Translations under genes and position numbers: made by a program
Assembly: GCA_914767715.1 (NCBI GenBank)
Contig: OU612074.1
Location: forward strand, 16,108,062-16,172,061
Reading direction: 5' to 3'
DNA from: Membranipora membranacea
Taxonomy: Eukaryota; Bryozoa; Gymnolaemata; Cheilostomatida; Membraniporidae
DNA: 64,000 nt
In this document: positions 47,006 through 59,351 of the stretch, one piece after another
How positions within the stretch are numbered: position 1 is the stretch's first letter
Layout of the letters: the number at the start of each line of letters is the position of its first letter
The notes under the pieces: model-generated
Told to the model about the DNA's origin: nothing
Seen by the model: the letters and a program-made list of their open reading frames with translations, nothing else
The model's database searches: none

Positions 47006-49340
47006 ATGAGGCCATTGAGGCCATCAACTGGTCAAAGTTTGAAAGAATTCCGATGGCTTTTTAATTTTTCACCCTGCCGTTTGGCATGTTTTTTTATGAC
47101 AAAACTGGCCCTCGTTAAAAAGTTGCTGCCGCCAAACTAAGAGGGCCAGCCCCAAACGGTTATCAGTTCCAAAGTCAGCATGAACTTCCACACGGTATAG
47201 AGTAGGTTAGGCGGAAATCCATTTTTAAAACTGGCGGTAAAAAACACCAAGGGTCCCCCCTTTGTTACTTTTTTAAATTTTAAAGTCGCTCTCATTTCTG
47301 TTCTATTTATCGTAGGATCTTAATATTCTGGAATTTGAATGAGGCCAATGAGGCCATCAACTGGATAAAGTTTGAAAGAATTCCGATGGCTTTTGAATTT
47401 TTCACCCTGCCGTTTGGCATCTTTTTTTATCACAAAACTGGCCCTCGTTAAAAAAGTTGCTGCCGCCAAACTAACAGGGCCAGCCCCAAACGGTTTTCAG
47501 TTCCAAAGTCAGCATGAAATTCCAGACGGGATAGAGTAGGTTAGGCGGAAATCTATTTTTTAAACTGGCTGTAAAAAACACCAAGGGTCCCCCCTTTGTT
47601 ACTTTTTTAAATTTTAAAGTCGCTCTCATTTCTGTTCTATTTATCGTAGGATCTTAATATTCTGGAATTTGAATGAGGCCAATGAGGCGATCAACTGGTC
47701 ACAGTTTGAAAGAATTCCGATGGCTTTTTAATTTTTCACCCTGCCGTTTGGCATGTTTTTTTATGACAAAACGGGCCCTCGTTAAAAAAGTTGCTGCCGC
47801 CAAACTAAGAGGGCCAGCCCCAAACGGTTATCAGTTCCAAAGTCAGCATGAACTTCCACACGGTATTGAGTAGGTTAGGCGGAAATCTATTTTTTAAACT
47901 GGCTATAAAAAACACCAAGGGTCCCCCCTTTGTTACTTTCTTAAATTTTAAAGTCGCTCTCATTTCTGTTCTATTTATCGTAGGATCTTAATATTCTGGA
48001 ATTTGAATGAGGCCAATGAGGCCATCAACTGGATAAATTTTGAAAGAATTCCGATGGCTTTTTAATTTTTCACCCTGCCGTTTGGCATGTTTTTTTATCA
48101 CAAAACTGGCCCTCGTTAAAAAAGTTGCTGCCGCCAAACTAACAGGGCCAGCCCCAAACGGTTTTCAGTTCCAAAGTCAGCATGAAATTCCACACGGTAT
48201 AGAGTAGGTTAGGCGGAAATCTATTTTTAAAACTGGCTGTAAAAAACACCAAGGGTCCCCCCTTTGTTACTTTTTTAAATTTTAAAGTCGCTCTCATTTC
48301 TGTTCTATTTATCGTAGGATCTTAATATTCTGGAATTTGAATGAGGCCAATGAGGCCATCAACTGGTCAAAGTTTGAAAGAATTCCGATGGCTTTTTAAT
48401 TTTTCACCCTGCCGTTTGGCATGTTTTTTTATGACAAAACTGGCCCTCGTTAAAAAAGTTGCTGCCGCCAAACTAAGAGGGCCAGCCCCAAACGGTTTTC
48501 AGTTCCAAAGTCAGCATGAAATTCCACACGGTATAGAGTAGGTTAAGCGGAAATCGATTTTTAAACTGGCTGTAAAAACCACCAAGAGTCCCCCCTTTGT
48601 TACTTTTTTAAATTCTAAAGTCCCTCTCATTTCTGTTCTATTTATCGTAGGATCTTAATATTCTGGAATTTGAATGAGGCCAATGAGACCATCAACTGGT
48701 CAAAGTTTGAAAGAATTCCGATGGCTTTTTAATTTTTCACCCTGCCGTTTGGCATGTTTTTTTATGACAAAACTGGCCCTCGTTAAAATAGTTGCTGCCG
48801 CCAAACTAAGAGGGCCAGCCCCAAACGGTTTTCAGTTCCAAAGTCTGCATGAAATTCCACACAGTATAGAGTAGGTTAGGCGGAAATCTATTTTTTAAAC
48901 TGGCTGTAAAAAACACCAAGTGTCCCCCCTTTGTTACTTTTTTAAATTTTAAAGTCGCTCTCATTTCTGTTCTATTTATCGTAGGATCTTAATATTCTGG
49001 AATTTGAATGAGGCCAATGAGGCCATCAACTGGTCAAAGTTTTAAAGAATTAGGATGGCTTTTTAATTTTTCACCCTGCCGTTTGGCATGTTTTTTTATG
49101 ACATAACTGGCCCTCGTTAAGAAGTTGCTGCCGCCAAACTAAGAGGGCCAGCCCCAAACGGTTTTCAGTTCCAAAGTCAGCACGAAATTCCAGACGGGAT
49201 AGAGTAGGTTAGGCGGAAATCTATTTTTTAAACTGGCTGTAAAAAACACCAAGGGTCCCCCCTTTGTTACTTTTTTAAATTTTAAAGTCGCTCTAATTTC
49301 TGTTCTATTTATCGTAGGATCTTAATATTCTGGAATTTGA
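47006..49340 (+). repeat. 7-monomer HOR, copy 1 (2335 bp)
   Basis: The order is a -1A frameshifted unit with CCATTGAGG (47006), a codon-10 TAA unit with GCATCTTTTTTTATCAC (47339), P6R/Q10H/L34R/F53Y (47673), a second codon-10 TAA unit (48007), plain domain 3 type (48341), a GAGACC unit with R or S changes (48674) and one with ACATAACTGG and -1A (49008). Four of the seven have a broken frame. Confidence 0.88.
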
Positions 49341-51674
49341 ATGAGGCCATTCAGGCCATCAACTGGTCAAAGTTTGAAAGAATTCCGATGGCTTTTTAAT
49401 TTTTCACCCTGCCGTTTGGCATGTTTTTTTATGACAAAACTGGCCCTCGTTAAAAAGTTGCTGCCGCCAAACTAAGAGGGCCAGCCCCAAACGGTTATCA
49501 GTTCCAAAGTCAGCATGAACTTCCACACGGTATAGAGTAGGTTAGGCGGAAATCCATTTTTAAAACTGGCGGTAAAAAACACCAAGGGTCCCCCCTTTGT
49601 TACTTTTTTAAATTTTAAAGTCGCTCTCATTTCTGTTCTATTTATCGTAGGATCTTAATATTCTGGAATTTGAATGAGGCCAATGAGGCCATCAACTGGA
49701 TAAAGTTTGAAAGAATTCCGATGGCTTTTGAATTTTTCACCCTGCCGTTTGGCATCTTTTTTTATCACAAAACTGGCCCTCGTTAAAAAAGTTGCTGCCG
49801 CCAAACTAACAGGGCCAGCCCCAAACGGTTTTCAGTTCCAAAGTCAGCATGAAATTCCAGACGGGATAGAGTAGGTTAGGCGGAAATCTATTTTTTAAAC
49901 TGGCTGTAAAAAACACCAAGGGTCCCCCCTTTGTTACTTTTTTAAATTTTAAAGTCGCTCTCATTTCTGTTCTATTTATCGTAGGATCTTAATATTCTGG
50001 AATTTGAATGAGGCCAATGAGGCGATCAACTGGTCACAGTTTGAAAGAATTCCGATGGCTTTTTAATTTTTCACCCTGCCGTTTGGCATGTTTTTTTATG
50101 ACAAAACGGGCCCTCGTTAAAAAAGTTGCTGCCGCCAAACTAAGAGGGCCAGCCCCAAACGGTTATCAGTTCCAAAGTCAGCATGAACTTCCACACGGTA
50201 TTGAGTAGGTTAGGCGGAAATCTATTTTTTAAACTGGCTATAAAAAACACCAAGGGTCCCCCCTTTGTTACTTTCTTAAATTTTAAAGTCGCTCTCATTT
50301 CTGTTCTATTTATCGTAGGATCTTAATATTCTGGAATTTGAATGAGGCCAATGAGGCCATCAACTGGATAAATTTTGAAAGAATTCCGATGGCTTTTTAA
50401 TTTTTCACCCTGCCGTTTGGCATGTTTTTTTATCACAAAACTGGCCCTCGTTAAAAAAGTTGCTGCCGCCAAACTAACAGGGCCAGCCCCAAACGGTTTT
50501 CAGTTCCAAAGTCAGCATGAAATTCCACACGGTATAGAGTAGGTTAGGCGGAAATCTATTTTTAAAACTGGCTGTAAAAAACACCAAGGGTCCCCCCTTT
50601 GTTACTTTTTTAAATTTTAAAGTCGCTCTCATTTCTGTTCTATTTATCGTAGGATCTTAATATTCTGGAATTTGAATGAGGCCAATGAGGCCATCAACTG
50701 GTCAAAGTTTGAAAGAATTCCGATGGCTTTTTAATTTTTCACCCTGCCGTTTGGCATGTTTTTTTATGACAAAACTGGCCCTCGTTAAAAAAGTTGCTGC
50801 CGCCAAACTAAGAGGGCCAGCCCCAAACGGTTTTCATTTCCAAAGTCAGCATGAAATTCCACACGGTATAGAGTAGGTTAAGCGGAAATCGATTTTTAAA
50901 CTGGCTGTAAAAAACACCAAGAGTCCCCCCTTTGTTGCTTTTTTAAATTCTAAAGTCCCTCTCATTTCTGTTCTATTTATCGTAGGATCTTAATATTCTG
51001 GAATTTGAATGAGGCCAATGAGACCATCAACTGGTCAAAGTTTGAAAGAATTCCGATGGCTTTTTAATTTTTCACCCTGCCGTTTGGCATGTTTTTTTAT
51101 GACAAAACTGGCCCTCGTTAAAAAAGTTGCTGCCGCCAAACTAAGAGGGCCAGCCCCAAACGGTTTTCAGTTCCAAAGTCTGCATGAAATTCCACACAGT
51201 ATAGAGTAGGTTAGGCGGAAATCTTTTTTTAAACTGGCTGTAAAAAACACCAAGGGTCCCCCCTTTGTTACTTTTTTAAATTTTAAAGTCGCTCTCATTT
51301 CTGTTCTATTTATCGTAGGATCTTAATATTCTGGAATTTGAATGAGGCCAATGAGGCCATCAACTGGTCAAAGTTTTAAAGAATTCCGATGGCTTTTTAA
51401 TTTTTCACCCTGCCGTTTGGCATGTTTTTTTATGACATAACTGGCCCTCGTTAAGAAGTTGCTGCCGCCAAACTAAGAGGGCCAGCCCCAAACGGTTTTC
51501 AGTTCCAAAGTCAGCACGAAATTCCAGACGGGATAGAGTAGGTTAGGCGGAAATCTATTTTTTAAACTGGCTGTAAAAAACACCAAGGGTCCCCCCTTTG
51601 TTACTTTTTTAAATTTTAAAGTCGCTCTCATTTCTGTTCTATTTATCGTAGGATCTTAATATTCTGGAATTTGA
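49341..51674 (+). repeat. 7-monomer HOR, copy 2 (2334 bp)
   Basis: All seven units repeat those of copy 1 in order, including the frameshifts, both codon-10 stops, CATCAAGTC-free L34R/F53Y unit and the CGAAATTCCAGACGGG tail. Differences are few, for example TTCAGG for TTGAGG at 49341 and TTTCATTTCC at 50830. Confidence 0.88.
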
Positions 51675-52675
51675 ATGAGGCCATTGAGGCCATCAACTGG
51701 TCAAAGTTTGAAAGAATTCCGATGGCTTTTTAATTTTTCACCCTGCCGTTTGGCATGTTTTTTTATGACAAAACTGGCCCTCGTTAAAAAGTTGCTGCCG
51801 CCAAACTAAGAGGGCCAGCCCCAAACGGTTTTCAGTTCCAAAGTCAGCATGAAATTCCACACGGTATACAGTAGGTTAGGCGGAAATCTATTTTATAAAC
51901 TGGCTGTAAAAAACACCAAGGGTCCCCCCTTTGTTACTTTTTTAAATTTTAAAGTCGCTCTCATTTCTGTTCTATTTATCGTAGGATCTTAATATTCTGG
52001 AATTTGTATGAGGCCATTGAGGCCATCAACTGGTCAAAGTTTGAAAGAATTCCGATGGCTTTTTAATGTTTCACCCTGCCGTTTGGCATGTTTTTTTATG
52101 ACAGAACTGGCCCTCGTTAATAAAGTTGCTGCCGCCAAACTAAGAGGGGCAGCCCCAAACGGTTTTCAGTTCCAAAGTCAGCATGAAATTCCACACGGTA
52201 TAGAGTAGGTGAGGCGGAAATCTAGTTTTTAAACTGGCTGTAAAAAACACCAAGGGTCCCCCCTTTGTTACTTTTTTAAATTTTAAAGTCGCTCTCATTT
52301 CTGTTCTATTTATCGTAGGATCTTAATATTCTGGAATTTGAATGAGGCCGATGAGGCCATCAACTGGTCAAAGTTTGAAAGAATTGCGATGGCTTTTTAA
52401 TTTTTCACCCTGCCGTTTTGCATGTTTTTTTATGACGAAACTGGCCCTCGTTAAAAAAGTTGCTGTCGCCAAACTAAGAGGGCCAGCCCCAAACGGTTAT
52501 CAGTTCCAAAGTCAGCATGAAATTCCACACGGTATAGAGTAGGTTAGGCGGAAATCTATTTTTTAAACTGGCTGTAAAAAACACCAAGGGTCCCCCCTTT
52601 GTTACTTTTTTAAATTTTAAAGTCGCTCTCATTTCTGTTCTATTTATCGTAGGATCTAAATATTTTGGTATTTGA
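51675..52675 (+). repeat. Three linking monomers in domain 3
   Basis: A -1A unit with CCATTGAGG and GTATACAGTAGG (51675), an M4L/F21V/K33E unit (52008) and an L26F/A42V/F53Y unit with TTGCGATGG (52342). The first reappears at 53677, about 2002 bp away, with the same GTATACAG. Confidence 0.7.
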
Positions 52676-54677
52676 ATGAGGCAGATGAGGCCATCAACTG
52701 GTCAAAGTTTGAAAGAATTGCGTTGGCTTTTTAATTTTTCACCCTGCCGTTTAGCATGTTTTTTTATGACAAAACTGGCCCTCGTTAAAAAAGTTGCTGC
52801 CGCCAAACTAAGAGGGCCAGCCCCAAACGGTTTTCAGTTCCAAAGTCAGCATGAAATTCCACACGGTATAGAGTAGGTTAGGCGGAAATCTATATTTTAA
52901 ACTGGCTGTAAAAAACACCAAGGGTCCCCCCTTTGTTACTTTTTTAAATTTTAAAGTCGCTCTCATTTCTGTTCTATTTATCGTAGGATCTTAATATTCT
53001 GGAATTTGAATGAGGCCAATGAGGCGATCAACTGGTCAAAGTTTGAAAGAATTCCGATGGCTTTTTAATTTTTCACCCTGCCGTTTGGCATGTTTTTTTA
53101 TGACAAAACTGGCCCTCGTTAAAAAAGTTGCTGCCGCCAAACTAAGAGGGCCAGCCCCAAACGGTTTTCAGTTCCAAAGTCAGCATGAAATTCCACACGG
53201 TATAGAGTAGGTTAGGCGGAAATCTATTTTTTAAACTGGCTGTAAAAAACACCAAGGGTCCCCCCTTTGTTACTTTTTTAAATTTTAAAGTCGCTCACAT
53301 TTCTGTTCTATTTATCGTAGGATCTTAATATTCTGGAATTTGAATGAGGCCAATGAGACCATCAACTGGTCAAAGTTTGAAAGAATTCCGATGGCTTTTT
53401 AATTTTTCACCCTGCCGTTTGGCATGTTTTTTTATGACATAACTGGCCCTCGTTTAAAAGTTGCTGCCGCCAAACTAAGAGGGCCAGCCCCAAACGGTTT
53501 TCAGTTCCAAAGTCAGCATGAAATTCCAGACGGGATAGAGTAGGTTAGGCGGAAATCTATTTTTTAAACTGGCTGTAAAAAACACCAAGGGTCCCCCCTT
53601 TGTTACTTTTTTAAATTTGAAAGTCGCTCTCATTTCTGTTCTATTTATCGTAGGATCTTAATATTCTGGAATTTGAATGAGGCCATTGAGGCCATCAACT
53701 GGTCAAAGTTTGAAAGAATTCCGATGGCTTTTTAATTTTTCACCCTGCCGTTTGGCATGTTTTTTTATGACAAAACTGGCCCTCGTTAAAAAGTTGCTGC
53801 CGCCAAACTAAGAGGGCCAGCCCCAAACGGTTTTCAGTTCCAAAGTCAGCATGAAATTCCACACGGTATACAGTAGGTTAGGCGGAAATCTATTTTTTAA
53901 ACTGGCTGTAAAAAACACCAAGGGTCCCCCCTTTGTTACTTTTTTAAATTTTAAAGTCGCTCTCATTTCTGTTCTATTTATCGTAGGATCTTAATATTCT
54001 GGAATTTGAATGAGGCCAATGAGGCCATCAACTGGTCAAAGTTTGAAAGAATTCCGATGGCTTTTTAATTTCTCACCCTGCTGTTTGGCAAGTTTTTTTA
54101 TGACAAAACTGGCCCTCGTTAAAAATGTTGCTGCCGCCAAACTAAGAGGGCCAGCCCCAAACGGTTTTCAGTTCCAAAGTCAGCATGGAATTCCACACGG
54201 TATAGAGTAGGTGAGGCAGAAATCTATTTTTTAAACTGGCTGTAAAAAACACCAAGGGTCCCCCCTTTGTTACTATTTTAAATTTTAAAGTCGCTCTCAT
54301 TTCTGTTCTATTTATCGTAGGATCTTAATATTCTGGAATTTGAATGAGGCCAATGAAGCCATCAACTGGTCAAAGTTTGAAAGAATTCCGATGGCTTTTT
54401 AATTTTTCACCCTGCCGTTTGGCATGTTTTTTTATGACAAAACTGGCCCTCGTTAAAAAAGTTGCTGCCGCCAAACTAAGAGGGCCAGCCCCAAACGGTT
54501 TTCAGTTCCAAAGTCAGCATGAAATTCCACACGGTATAGAGTAGGTTAGGCGGAAATCTATTTTTTAAACTGGCTGTAAAAAACACCAAGAGTCCCCCCT
54601 TTGTTACTTTTTTAAATTTTAAAGTCGCTCTCATTTCTGTTCTATTTATCGTAGGTTCTTAATATTCTGGAATTTGA
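52676..54677 (+). repeat. Six-monomer segment, copy 1 of a ~3005-bp (9-unit) offset pair
   Basis: The order is P3Q preceded by TCTAAATATTTTGGT (52676), P6R (53010), GAGACC (53344), CCATTGAGG (53677), K39N with TTTCTCACCCTG (54010) and GAAGCC (54344). All six types recur in the same order from 55680. Confidence 0.8.
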
Positions 54678-55679
54678 ATGAGGCCAATGAGACCATCAAC
54701 TGGTCAAAGTTTGAAAGAATTCCGATGGCTTTTTAATTTTTCACCCTGCCGTTTGGCAAGTTTTTTTATGACAAAACTGGCCCTCGTTAAAAAAGTTGCT
54801 GCCGCCAAACTAAGAGGGCCAGCCCCAAACGGTTTTCAGTTCCAAAGTCAGCATGAAATTCCACACGGTATAGAGTAGGTTAGGCGGAAATCTATTTTTT
54901 AAACTGGCTGTAAAAAACACCAAGGGTCCCCCCTTTGTTACTTTTTTAAATTTTAAAGTCGCTCTCATTTCTGTTCTATTTATCGTAGGATCTTAATATT
55001 CTGGAATTTGAATGAGGCCAATGAGGCCATCAACTGGTCAAAGTTTGAAAGAATTGCGATGGCTTTTTAATTTTTCACCCTGCCGTTTGGCATGTTTTTT
55101 TATGACAAAACGGGCCCTCGTTAAAAAAGTTGCTGCCGCCAAACTAAGAGGGCCAGCCCCAAACGGTTATCAGTTCCAAAGTCAGCATGAACTTCCACAC
55201 GGTATAGAGTAGGTTAGGCGGAAATCTATTCTTTAAACTGGCTGTAAAAAACACCAAGGGTCCCCCCTTTGTTACTTTTTTAAATTTTAAAGTCGCTCTC
55301 ATTTCTGTTCTATTTATCATAGGATCTTAATATTCTGGAATTTGAATGAGGTTACTGAGGCGATCAACTGGTCAAAGTTTGAAAGAATTCCGATGGCTTT
55401 TTAATTTTTCACCCTGCCGTTTGGCATGTTTTTTTATGACAAAACGAGCCCTCGTTAAAAAAGTTGCTGCCGCCAAACTAAGAGGGCCAGCCCCAAACGG
55501 TTATCAGTTCCAAAGTCAGCATGAACTTCCACACGGTATAGAGTAGGTTAGGCGGAAATCTATTTTTTAAACTGGCTGTAAAAAACACCAAGGGTCCCCC
55601 CTTTGTTACTTTTTCAAATTTTAAAGTCGCTCTCATTTCTGTTCTATTTATCGTAGGATCTAAATATTTTGGTATTTGA
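54678..55679 (+). repeat. Three monomers between the six-unit segments
   Basis: C28S with GAGACC (54678), L34R/F53Y with TTGCGATGG (55012) and P3L/M4L/P6R/L34R/F53Y with GAGGTTACTGAGG (55346). The L34R/F53Y type links to 47673 and 50008 in the 7-mer HOR. Confidence 0.7.
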
Positions 55680-57683
55680 ATGAGGCAGATGAGGCCATCA
55701 ACTGGTCAAAGTTTGAAAGAATTGCGTTGGCTTTTTAATTTTTCACCCTGCCGTTTGGCATGTTTTTTTATGACAAAACTGGCCCTCGTTAAAAAAGTTG
55801 CTGCCGCCAAACTAAGAGGGCCAGCCCCAAACGGTTTTCAGTTCCAAAGTCAGCATGAAATTCCACACGGTATAGAGTAGGTTAGGCGGAAATCTATTTT
55901 TTAAACTGGCTGTAAAAAACACCAAGGGTCCCCCCTTTGTTACTTTTTTAAATTTTAAAGTCGCTCTCATTTCTGTTCTATTTATCGTAGGATCTTAATA
56001 TTCTGGAATTTGAATGAGGCCAATGAGGCGATCAACTGGTCAAAGTTTGAAAGAATTCCGATGGCTTTTTAATTTTTCACCCTGCCGTTTGGCATGTTTT
56101 TTTATGACAAAACTGGCCCTCGTTAAAAAAGTTGCTGCCGCCAAACTAAGAGGGCCAGCCCCAAACGGTTTTCAGTTCCAAAGTCAGCATGAAATTCCAC
56201 ACGGTAAAGAGTAGGTTAGGCGGAAATCTATTTTTTAAACTGGCTGTAAAAAACACCAAGGGTCCCCCCTTTGTTACTTTTTTAAATTTTAAAGTCGCTC
56301 TCATTTCTGTTCTATTTATCGTAGGATCTTAATATTCTGGAATTTGAATGAGGCCAATGAGACCATCAACTGGTCAAAGTTTGAAAGAATTCCGATGGCT
56401 TTTTAATTTTTCACCCTGCCGTTTGGCAAGTTTTTTTATGACAAAACTGGCCCTTGTTAAAAAAGTTGCTGCCGCCAAACTAAGAGGGCCAGCCCCAAAC
56501 GGTTTTCAGTTCCAAAGTCAGCATGAAATTCCACACGGTATAGAGTAGGTTAGGCGGATATCTATTTTTTAAACTGGCTGTAAAAAACACCAAGGGTCCC
56601 CCCTTTGTTACTTTTTTAAATTTTAAAGTCGCTCTAATTTCTGTTCTATTTATCATAGGATCTTAATATTCTGGAATTTGAATGACGCCATTGAGGCCAT
56701 CAACTGGTCAAAGTTTGAAAGAATTCCGATGGCTTTTTAATTTTTCACCCTGCCGTTTGGCATGTTTTTTTATGACAAAACTGGCCCTCGTTAAAAAAGT
56801 TGCTACCGCCAAACTAAGAGGGCCAGCCCCAAACGGTTTTCAGTTCCAAAGTCAGCATTAAATTCCAAACGGTATAGAGTAGGTTAGGCGGAAATCTATT
56901 TTTTAAACTGGCTGTAAAAAACACCAAGGGTCCCCCATTTGTTACTTTTTTAAATTTTAAAGTCGCTCTCATTTCTGCTCTATTTATCGTAGGATCTTAA
57001 TATTCTGGAATTTGAATGAGGCCAATGAGGCCATCAACTGGTCAAAGTTTGAAAGAATTCCGATGGCTTTTTAATTTCTCACCCTGCCGTTTGGCATGTT
57101 TTTTTATGACAAAACTGGCCCTCGTTAAAAATGTTGCTGCCGCCAAACTAAGAGGGCCAGCCCCAAACGGTTTTCAGTTCCAAAGTCAGCATGAAATTCC
57201 ACACGGTATAGAGTAGGTGAGGCAGAAATCTATTTTTTAAACTGGCTGTAAAAAACACCAAGGGTCCCCCCTTTGTTACTATTTTAAATTTTAAAGTCGC
57301 TCTCATTTCTGTTCTATTTATCGTAGGATCTTAATATTCTGGAATTTGAATGAGGCCAATGAAGCCATCAACTGGTCAAAGTTTGAAAGAATTCCGATGG
57401 CTTTTTAATTTTTCACCCTGCCGTTTGGCATGTTTTTTTATGACAAAACTGGCCCTCGTTAAAAAAGTTGCTGCCGCCAAACTAAGAGGGCCAGCCCCAA
57501 ACGGTTTTCAGTTCCAAAGTTAGCATGAAATTCCACACGGTATAGAGTAGGTTAGGCGGAAATCTATTTTTTAAACTGGCTGTAAAAAACACCAAGAGTC
57601 CTCCCTTTGTTACTTTTTTAAATTTTAAAGTCGCTCTAATTTCTGTTCTATCTATCGTAGGATCTTAATATTCTGGAATTTGA
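55680..57683 (+). repeat. Six-monomer segment, copy 2
   Basis: P3Q (55680), P6R (56014), GAGACC/C28S (56348), CCATTG with a late TAA (56682), K39N (57016) and GAAGCC with TAG at codon 57 (57350). The third unit is C28S as at 54678 rather than the ACATAACTGG form at 53344, so one unit was exchanged within the HOR. Confidence 0.78.
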
Positions 57684-59351
57684 ATGAGGCCAATGAGGCC
57701 ATCAACTGGTCAAAGTTTGAAAGAATTGCGATGGCTTTTTAATTTTTCACCCTGCCGTTTGGCATGTTTTTTTATGACAAAACTGGCCCTCGTTAAAAAA
57801 GTTGCTGCCCCCAAACTAAGAGGGCCAGCCCCAAACGGTTTTTAGTTCCAAAGTCAGCATGAAATTCCACACGGTATAGAGTAGGTTAGGCGGAAATCTA
57901 TTTTTTAAACTGGCTGTAAACAAACCAAGGGTCCCCCCTTTGTTACTTTTTTAAATTTTAAAGTCGCTCTCATTTCTGTTCTATTTATCGTAGGATCTAA
58001 ATATTCTGGTATTTGAATGAGGCCAATGAGGCCATCAACTGGTCAAAGTTTGAAAGAATTCCGATGGCTTTTTGATTTTTCACCCTGCCGTTTGGCATGT
58101 TTTTTTATCACGAAACTGGCCCTCGTTAAAAAAGTTGCTGCCGCCAAACTAAGAGGGCCAGCCCCAAACGGTTTTCAGTTCCAAAGTCAGCATGAAATTC
58201 CACACGGTATAGAGTAGGTTAGGCGGAAATCTATTTTTTAAACTGGCTGTAAAAAACACCAAGGGTCCCCCCTTTGTTACTTTTTTAAATTTTAAAGTCG
58301 CTCTCATTTCTGTTCTATTTATCGTAGGATCTTAATATTCTGGAATTTGAATGAGGCCAATGAGGCCATCAACTGGTCAATGTTTGAAAGAAATCCGATG
58401 GCTTTTTAATTTTTCACCCTGCCGTTTGGCATGTTTTTTTATGACAAAACTGGCCCTCGTTAAAAAAGTTGCTGCCGCCAAACTAAGAGGGCCAGCCCCA
58501 AACGGTTTTCAGTTCCAAAGTCAGCATGAAATTCCACACGGTATAGAGTAGGTTAGGCGGAAATCTATTTTTTAAACTGGCTGTAAAAAACACCAAGGGT
58601 CCCCCCTTTGTTACTTTTTTAAATTTTAAAGTCGCTCTCATGTCTGTTCTATTTATCGTAGGATCTTAATATTCTGGAATTTGAATGAGGCCAATGAGGC
58701 CATCAACTGGTAAAGTTTGAAAGAATTCCGATGGCTTTTTAATTTTTCACCCTGCCGTTTGGCATGTTTTTTTATGACAAAACTGGCCCCCGTTAAAAAA
58801 GTTGCTGCCGCCAAACTAAGAGGGCCAGCCCCAAACGGTTTTCAGTTCCAAAGTCAGCATGAAATTCCACACGGTATAGAGTAGGTTAGGCGGAAATCTA
58901 TTTTTTAAACTGGCTGTAAAAAACACCAAGAGTCCCCCCTTTGTTACTTTTTTAAATTTTAAAGTCGCTCTCATTTCTTTTCTATTTATCGTAGGATCTT
59001 AATATTCTGGAATTTGAATGAGGCCAATGAGGCCATCAACTGGTCAAAGTTTGAAAGAATTCCGATGGCTTTTTAATTTTTCACCCTGCCGTTTGGCATG
59101 TTTTTTTATGACAAAACTGGCCCTCGTTAAAAAAGTTGCTGCCGCCAAACTAAGAGGGCCAGCCCCAAACGGTTTTCAGTTCCAAAGTCAGCATGAAATT
59201 CCACACGGTATAGAGTAGGTTAGGCGGAAATCTAGTTTTTAAACTGGCTGTAAAAAACACCAAGGGTCCCCCCTTTGTTACTTTTTTAAATTTTAAAGTC
59301 GCTCTCATTTCTGTTCTATTTATCGTAGGATCTTAATATTCTGGAATTTGA
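57684..59351 (+). repeat. 5-monomer HOR, copy 1 (1668 bp)
   Basis: A TTGCGATGG unit with codon-54 TAG and GTAAACAAACCAAGGG (57684), N20D/M31I preceded by TCTAAATATTCTGGT (58017), a unit with CAATGTTTG (58351), a unit with one C missing in CTGGTAAAG (58685) and a plain unit (59018). The TTGCGATGG + N20D/M31I pair restarts at 59352. Confidence 0.72.
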
